Part shown: in pieces, positions 60,634 through 64,000 of the stretch | Position numbering within the stretch: position 1 is the stretch's first letter | Layout: each line of letters begins with the position of its first letter | NCBI GenBank assembly: GCA_963741565.1 | Contig: CAVUIK010000010.1 | Coordinates: forward strand, 372,001 to 436,000 | Length of the DNA stretch: 64,000 nucleotides | Reading direction: 5' to 3' | Origin: Ga0077555 sp963741565 | GTDB taxonomy: Bacteria > Pseudomonadota > Alphaproteobacteria > Rhizobiales > Hyphomicrobiaceae | The notes under the pieces: model-generated | The model's database searches: none | What the model was told of the DNA's origin: nothing | What the model saw: the letters and a program-made list of their open reading frames with translations, nothing else | Position numbers and translations under genes: made by a program

Positions 60634-60664
60634 AAAAAGGGTGCGCATCGTGCGATGCACACCC
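60634..60664 (-). terminator. Rho-independent terminator for the M24 gene
   Basis: On the minus strand GGGTGTGCATCG-CA-CGATGCGCACCC-TTTTT forms a 12-bp stem with one mismatch and a T-run, 28 bp downstream of the M24 protein stop codon. The interval 60445-60691 holds no gene otherwise. Confidence 0.85.
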
Positions 60665-60691
60665 CATAAATCGCGTTGTGCGTCTGGATGA

Positions 60692-61897
60692 TCAGACGCC
60701 GGCCGGTGTCCAGCCGCGACCGCCGTCGCCGACGGCCTCGTAGCCCTTGTCGGTGACCAGCACCGTGTCCTCCAGCTTCACGAAGCCGCGCTTGGGATGC
60801 TGGATGGTGGTCTCGATCGAGATGGCCATGCCGGCTTCGAGTGGGCGCTCCATGTCGTAGCCCGTGTAGGACATGCGCGGATAGTTCATCAGCCGCGGCG
60901 CCTCATGGGTGACGAGCCCCATGCCGTGCGCCATGAAGTGCGAATACTTGCGGTGCGGCGATGCGTTGAGAATCGTCTCGGCGACATCGCAGATATCGCC
61001 GCCGCGACCGCCGGCCCGGATCGGCTTGCGCACCGCCTGCTGCACCTCCTCGACGACGCCCAGGAGGTCGACCAGCTCGGCGTCCGGCTTGCCGCCGACA
61101 ATGCCCATGCGGCAGAGGTCGCCGATGTAGCCCTTATAGTTGCCGCCGCTGTCGATCGACATGATGTCGCCGGCCTTGAGGCGCTGGTCGGACGGGGCAC
61201 GGTTGAGGCCGCCGGCCTGGCTGTCGCCGGCCGTGATCAGACAGTAGTCGAACACCAGGCCGCGCTTGACCTCCTCGACCCGCAGCGCCTCGACCACCTC
61301 GAGCTTGGTCGCGCCGGGAACGCAGTGCTTCTTGAACGTGGTCATCATGGAGTCGACGACGCGCTCGGAGGCTTCGCGCAGATAGCCGATCTCGTCCGGT
61401 GTTTTGCGGGCGCGCAGGCGCTCCAGTGGGAACACGGCATCGACGATATCGACGTTGGAGAGGCCTTGGCGCAGCACTGCTTCGCCGTCGGCCGGGATGA
61501 AGCCGGACTCGACGCCGATGCGCCGGACCGGTCCGAGCTTCTTGATGTGCGCCAGCGCCTGGCCCATCGTTTCCTTGCTGCCGATCACGTTGAGGTCGAG
61601 GGTCGGCTGCCAGAACTTGCCGAGCTCCTTCTCAAAGTTCTCGATGCCGCAGCCGATGTAGGCGGCGTTCTCAGGCTTGCCCTTCTGGTAGACGATGGCC
61701 GGCAGGTAGCGGGTGACGCCGACCGCATCCATGGTGTCGAAAAAGAAGAAGCGGTAGCCGCCGAGCATGTACTGCACATTGTGCTTCGAGGTGGCGACGA
61801 GAACGTCGATACCGGCATCGTCGAGCAGTTTGTCGAGGTGCTTGGTGTCGAACGGGATTTCCTTGCGGATCTTGGTCTCCGCGACGACTGTGGACAT
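60692..61897 (-). CDS. M24 family metallopeptidase-like protein (creatinase/prolidase fold)
   Basis: A 401-residue protein with a creatinase-type N-terminal domain (about 1-160) and a pita-bread C-terminal domain. The five metal ligands are present: Asp pair in SIDSGGNYKGYIGDLC (about 263-278), His in HFMAHGMGL (about 337), Glu in ISIETTI (about 370) and Glu in VKLEDTVLV (about 384). This makes it a plausible Xaa-Pro-type dipeptidase or a creatinase-like enzyme; the family is not specific. I chose ATG 61897; the reading frame extends upstream into the mobA region but is spurious there. A terminator follows. Confidence 0.9.
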   Translation of the reverse strand: MSTVVAETKIRKEIPFDTKHLDKLLDDAGIDVLVATSKHNVQYMLGGYRFFFFDTMDAVGVTRYLPAIVYQKGKPENAAYIGCGIENFEKELGKFWQPTLDLNVIGSKETMGQALAHIKKLGPVRRIGVESGFIPADGEAVLRQGLSNVDIVDAVFPLERLRARKTPDEIGYLREASERVVDSMMTTFKKHCVPGATKLEVVEALRVEEVKRGLVFDYCLITAGDSQAGGLNRAPSDQRLKAGDIMSIDSGGNYKGYIGDLCRMGIVGGKPDAELVDLLGVVEEVQQAVRKPIRAGGRGGDICDVAETILNASPHRKYSHFMAHGMGLVTHEAPRLMNYPRMSYTGYDMERPLEAGMAISIETTIQHPKRGFVKLEDTVLVTDKGYEAVGDGGRGWTPAGV

Positions 61898-62071
61898 GGG
61901 GTGTCTCTCTCGGTGATGGGCCGCGTTGGTCGGGATCTCGAAAACCGCGAAAGTATAGCCCCCGCTGGCGGCGGTTCGCCATCGGATAAAAGCGGCGATC
62001 ACGCTGAAGCCGGGTCGGCCTGGCGGGAGCGTCGCTTCCCCCTGCGGCCCGGGTCCGGTACGATACCGCGC

Positions 62072-62746
62072 ATGGCGAATCCCGGCCCCCCCGACCTCGG
62101 TCTCACAGACATCGTTGGCGTGATCCTCGCGGGCGGCCTGTCGCGGCGGATGTTCGTCGGCAAAGCCGATCGTGGCGACAAGGGGCTGCTCGATCTCGGG
62201 TCGGCGACCATGTTGGAGCACGTGATGCGCCGGCTGCGGCCCCAGGTCGGCCGGATGGTGCTCAATGCTAATGGTGATCCGGCGCGGTTCCAGGCGCTGG
62301 GACTGCCGGTTGCCAGCGATACCATCGAAGGCTTCGCGGGCCCGCTGGCGGGTGTACTTGCGGGCCTCCGGTGGGCTGCGACCCATGTGCCGAAGGCGAC
62401 GCACATTGCGACCGTTTCGAGCGATGCGCCGTTTCTGCCCGCCGATCTCGTTGCCCGGCTCGCGGCGGCCAGCGCCGATCGGCCGGGGACGATCGCGATT
62501 GCGCAGTCGGCTGGAGAACTGCACCCCGTGATCGGCCTGTGGCCGGTCGCGCTCGCCGACGATCTGGAGGCGGAGCTCGCCGCCGGCGTGCGCAAGGTGC
62601 TGCGCTGGACCGACAAGCACGGCACGGTGCCGGTCGCGTTCGGACCCGTGACGATCGGCGGCCGGTCCATCGACCCGTTCTTCAATGCGAATACACCAGA
62701 GGAGCTGGACGAAGCCCGCCGCCTTCTGGCAGAAGCCTCGCCATGA
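62072..62746 (+). CDS. mobA: Molybdenum cofactor guanylyltransferase
   Basis: A 224-residue nucleotidyltransferase that attaches GMP to molybdopterin to make Mo-bis(MGD). LAGGLSRRM is the GTP-binding Gly-rich loop at about 19-27, with an unusual insert before GDKGLLDLG, which normally follows directly. The SSDAPFLPADLV element (about 115-126) holds the metal Asp. The start ATG 62072 is about 170 bp from the divergent M24 gene. It overlaps mobB by 4 bp. The Mo-bis(MGD) cofactor is not the form used by the XDH-type enzyme in this window, so its clients are elsewhere. Confidence 0.9.
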   Translation: MANPGPPDLGLTDIVGVILAGGLSRRMFVGKADRGDKGLLDLGSATMLEHVMRRLRPQVGRMVLNANGDPARFQALGLPVASDTIEGFAGPLAGVLAGLRWAATHVPKATHIATVSSDAPFLPADLVARLAAASADRPGTIAIAQSAGELHPVIGLWPVALADDLEAELAAGVRKVLRWTDKHGTVPVAFGPVTIGGRSIDPFFNANTPEELDEARRLLAEASP

Positions 62747-63315
62747 CCATCGCAATTGCAATTACTGGCCGCAACGGCACGCCCATCATCGGCATCGCCG
62801 GCTGGAAGAAGTCCGGCAAGACGACGCTTGCTGTTCGCCTCGTCGAGGAATTCACGCGGCGCGGACTGACGGTCGCGACGGTGAAGCATGCGCATCACAG
62901 TTTCCAGATCGACGACGCCGAAACCGACAGCGCGCGCCATCGCCGTGCCGGCGCGGGCCAGGTGGCGGTCGTTTCGCGCGACCGCTGGGCGCTGGTGACC
63001 GAACTCGCCGGCCGCGACGAGCCGGATTTCGCCGATGTCATAGCCATGCTCGAGCCGTGCGACCTGATCGTTGTCGAGGGGTACAAGTCGGCGGCAATCC
63101 CGAAAATCGAAGCGCGGCGCACGGCGTCGTTCACGCACCATCCGATCGCGCCGGATGATCCCCTGGTGATCGCCATCGCGGCCGATCACCCGACCGAGTC
63201 GCACGGGCGGCCGGTGTTCGCACTCGACGATATTGCGGGGTTGGCCGATCTGATCGCGGCCACCGTACTGGGGCGATCACTTGCACAGGCGGCCGAGGCG
63301 GCCGGGAAAACCTGA
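62743..63315 (+). CDS. mobB: Molybdopterin-guanine dinucleotide biosynthesis adaptor protein
   Basis: A 190-residue P-loop GTPase that assists MobA. Walker A is GWKKSGKTT (about 20-28), followed by KHAHHSFQIDD (about 49-59), which is the family's conserved His-rich switch, and VVEGYKSAAIPKIE (about 109-122). ATG 62743 overlaps the mobA stop by 4 bp. The next gene's ATG overlaps the mobB stop by 1 bp (TGATG). Complete and normal in length. Confidence 0.92.
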   Translation: MTIAIAITGRNGTPIIGIAGWKKSGKTTLAVRLVEEFTRRGLTVATVKHAHHSFQIDDAETDSARHRRAGAGQVAVVSRDRWALVTELAGRDEPDFADVIAMLEPCDLIVVEGYKSAAIPKIEARRTASFTHHPIAPDDPLVIAIAADHPTESHGRPVFALDDIAGLADLIAATVLGRSLAQAAEAAGKT

Positions 63316-64000
63316 TGGCCGTCGTCGAGCCAGCGAGATCTCCGATGCGCCGCCGCACGTTCATAGGCGTCATATTGGCAGCATTGGCGCACTTAGGCAG
63401 TGTCGCAATCGCTCCTTCGATCGCGCAGACATCGGGCGCCAGTCGCAAGCCGAAACCGCCGACGGGTCGCGATTCGGGCGGCATCGCCGTCGCCCTGATC
63501 GGCGCCGGCGTCGACTACCGGTTGCCGGAGATCGCCCAGCGGCTGGCCCGCGACGGTGAGGGCGAAATTATCGGTTACGACGCGATCGATAACGACCACC
63601 GACCGTTTGAGCGGCCGGCCATCGATGGTCGGCGACTGCCGGAGGCGGCTGGCACCACGACCGCCGCCCTCTTCCTGCGCGAGGCCAGCGCTGCGCGACT
63701 GGTCGCGGTGCGCGCGCCGGAAGCTCAGTCGTTGGGCTTTGCCGCGTCCATGGCTTTCGTCACGCGCACGCCGGCTCGAATCGTCGCCGTGCTGCTGCGG
63801 GATACGGGGCCTGACCCCTCGATGCAGTTCCGCGACATCGAACGCCATGCGCCCCGTCTGCTGGTGATCACATCGGCCGCACATGCGGGAGAGATCGCAG
63901 CGCCAGTCCCCGCCAACCTGCTGGTGGTGACGGCTTGCGACGGTGTTGGCCGTAGTCTGCCGGCGCTTGCAGCCCGCGCGGCGCTGGCGGATGTGGCGAT
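63315..64000 (+). CDS. Secreted pseudo-subtilase-like protein, N-terminal part (cut by window end)
   Basis: The frame is open from ATG 63315 to the window end, at least 228 residues. A basic start (RSPMRRRTF) and hydrophobic segment to about residue 38 (SIAQTS) form a signal peptide or TAT-like leader. From about 58 the sequence IAVALIGAGVDYRLPEIAQ resembles the start of a subtilisin-type catalytic domain (IDTGVDY-HP-E), and GYDAIDNDHRPFE matches the stretch that follows. But the catalytic Asp of IDTG is replaced by Gly (IGAG), and the HGTxVAG His motif is replaced by AGTTTAAL (about 110). This points to an inactive or repurposed homolog. Coupled to mobB by 1 bp. Further motifs lie outside the window. 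Confidence 0.55.
   Translation, partial: MAVVEPARSPMRRRTFIGVILAALAHLGSVAIAPSIAQTSGASRKPKPPTGRDSGGIAVALIGAGVDYRLPEIAQRLARDGEGEIIGYDAIDNDHRPFERPAIDGRRLPEAAGTTTAALFLREASAARLVAVRAPEAQSLGFAASMAFVTRTPARIVAVLLRDTGPDPSMQFRDIERHAPRLLVITSAAHAGEIAAPVPANLLVVTACDGVGRSLPALAARAALADVA

Noticed and set aside
60797..62071. Extended in-frame upstream region of mobA reaching into the M24 gene
   Set aside because: It is antisense to the M24 peptidase gene, whose metal ligands are intact; mobA starts at ATG 62072, where family similarity begins.
1..64000. CRISPR array, rRNA, tRNA, prophage or insertion sequence
   Set aside because: No regularly spaced direct repeats, no recognised tRNA or rRNA sequence and no transposase or phage structural genes were seen by reading; a dedicated tRNA scan was not possible.

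Overview
The window is GC-rich DNA with compact bacterial gene packing (many 1-4 bp ATGA/TGATG overlaps). The gene set points to an alphaproteobacterium of the Hyphomicrobiales (Rhizobiales), perhaps Xanthobacteraceae-like. The indicators are a CpdR-type single-domain regulator beside hpt, an ftsE-ftsX-ydcF-plsC run, Flp/Tad pilins, alphaproteobacterial-type AspRS and RNase D, and many CoA-transferase, luciferase-like (LLM) and hydantoinase-type catabolic genes. No rRNA, tRNA, CRISPR array, IS element or phage block was seen. The taxonomic placement is inference.

Layout. 1-3.9 kb: end of a surface-polysaccharide locus (two GT2-type glycosyltransferases, a flippase, a convergent GT4). 4.1-5.5 kb: small or secreted proteins, including one with three GLG1-type cysteine-rich repeats. 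5.6-8.8 kb: rnd and aspS, divergent around a 16-bp palindrome. 8.8-10.2 kb: a zeta-like P-loop kinase translationally coupled to aspS, then a HEPN/AbiU2-like protein (candidate toxin or defence module). 10.3-13.2 kb: EamA transporter and a DUF350-DUF1190-ATP-grasp operon. 13.3-16.1 kb: DUF6285, phosphotransferase, SDR and DUF1993 genes. 16.4-21.6 kb: housekeeping and metabolic genes including panB and a Bug-type binding protein. 21.6-24.7 kb: a CpaC-like N-domain protein and five tandem Flp pilin genes, four almost identical. 24.7-29.1 kb: two LLM oxidoreductases around a double-length CaiB/BaiF protein. 29.5-35.8 kb: cpdR, hpt, ftsE, ftsX, ydcF-like, plsC-like and an O-antigen-ligase-like protein. 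36-38.7 kb: SAF-domain oxidoreductase, a TIGR02391-type protein, and a GIY-YIG gene framed by perfect 30-bp inverted palindromes. 39-41.6 kb: hydantoinase and RutA-like LLM gene. 41.6-45.7 kb: cold-shock protein and a phnD-phnC-phnE-phnE uptake system. 45.8-60.4 kb: a long catabolic stretch (PrpD, molybdenum hydroxylase large subunit, intradiol dioxygenase, HyuA/HyuB, LLM, MOSC, enolase superfamily, 2-hydroxyacid dehydrogenase, 2OG-Fe oxygenase, methyltransferase). 60.7-64 kb: M24 peptidase-like protein, mobA, mobB and the start of a degenerate subtilase-like secreted protein.

Two patterns run across features. First, four genes carry what look like single-base indels. In ftsX two compensating indels put the first membrane helix out of frame; the hydantoinase, the RutA-like LLM gene and hyuA each have one frameshift. 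Because ftsX is normally important for division and each indel leaves recognisable family sequence on both sides, residual sequencing or assembly error is the leading explanation, though decay is possible for the catabolic genes. Second, molybdenum-related genes recur (xanthine-dehydrogenase-type subunit, MOSC, mobA, mobB), but the enzyme's FeS and FAD subunits are not in the window.
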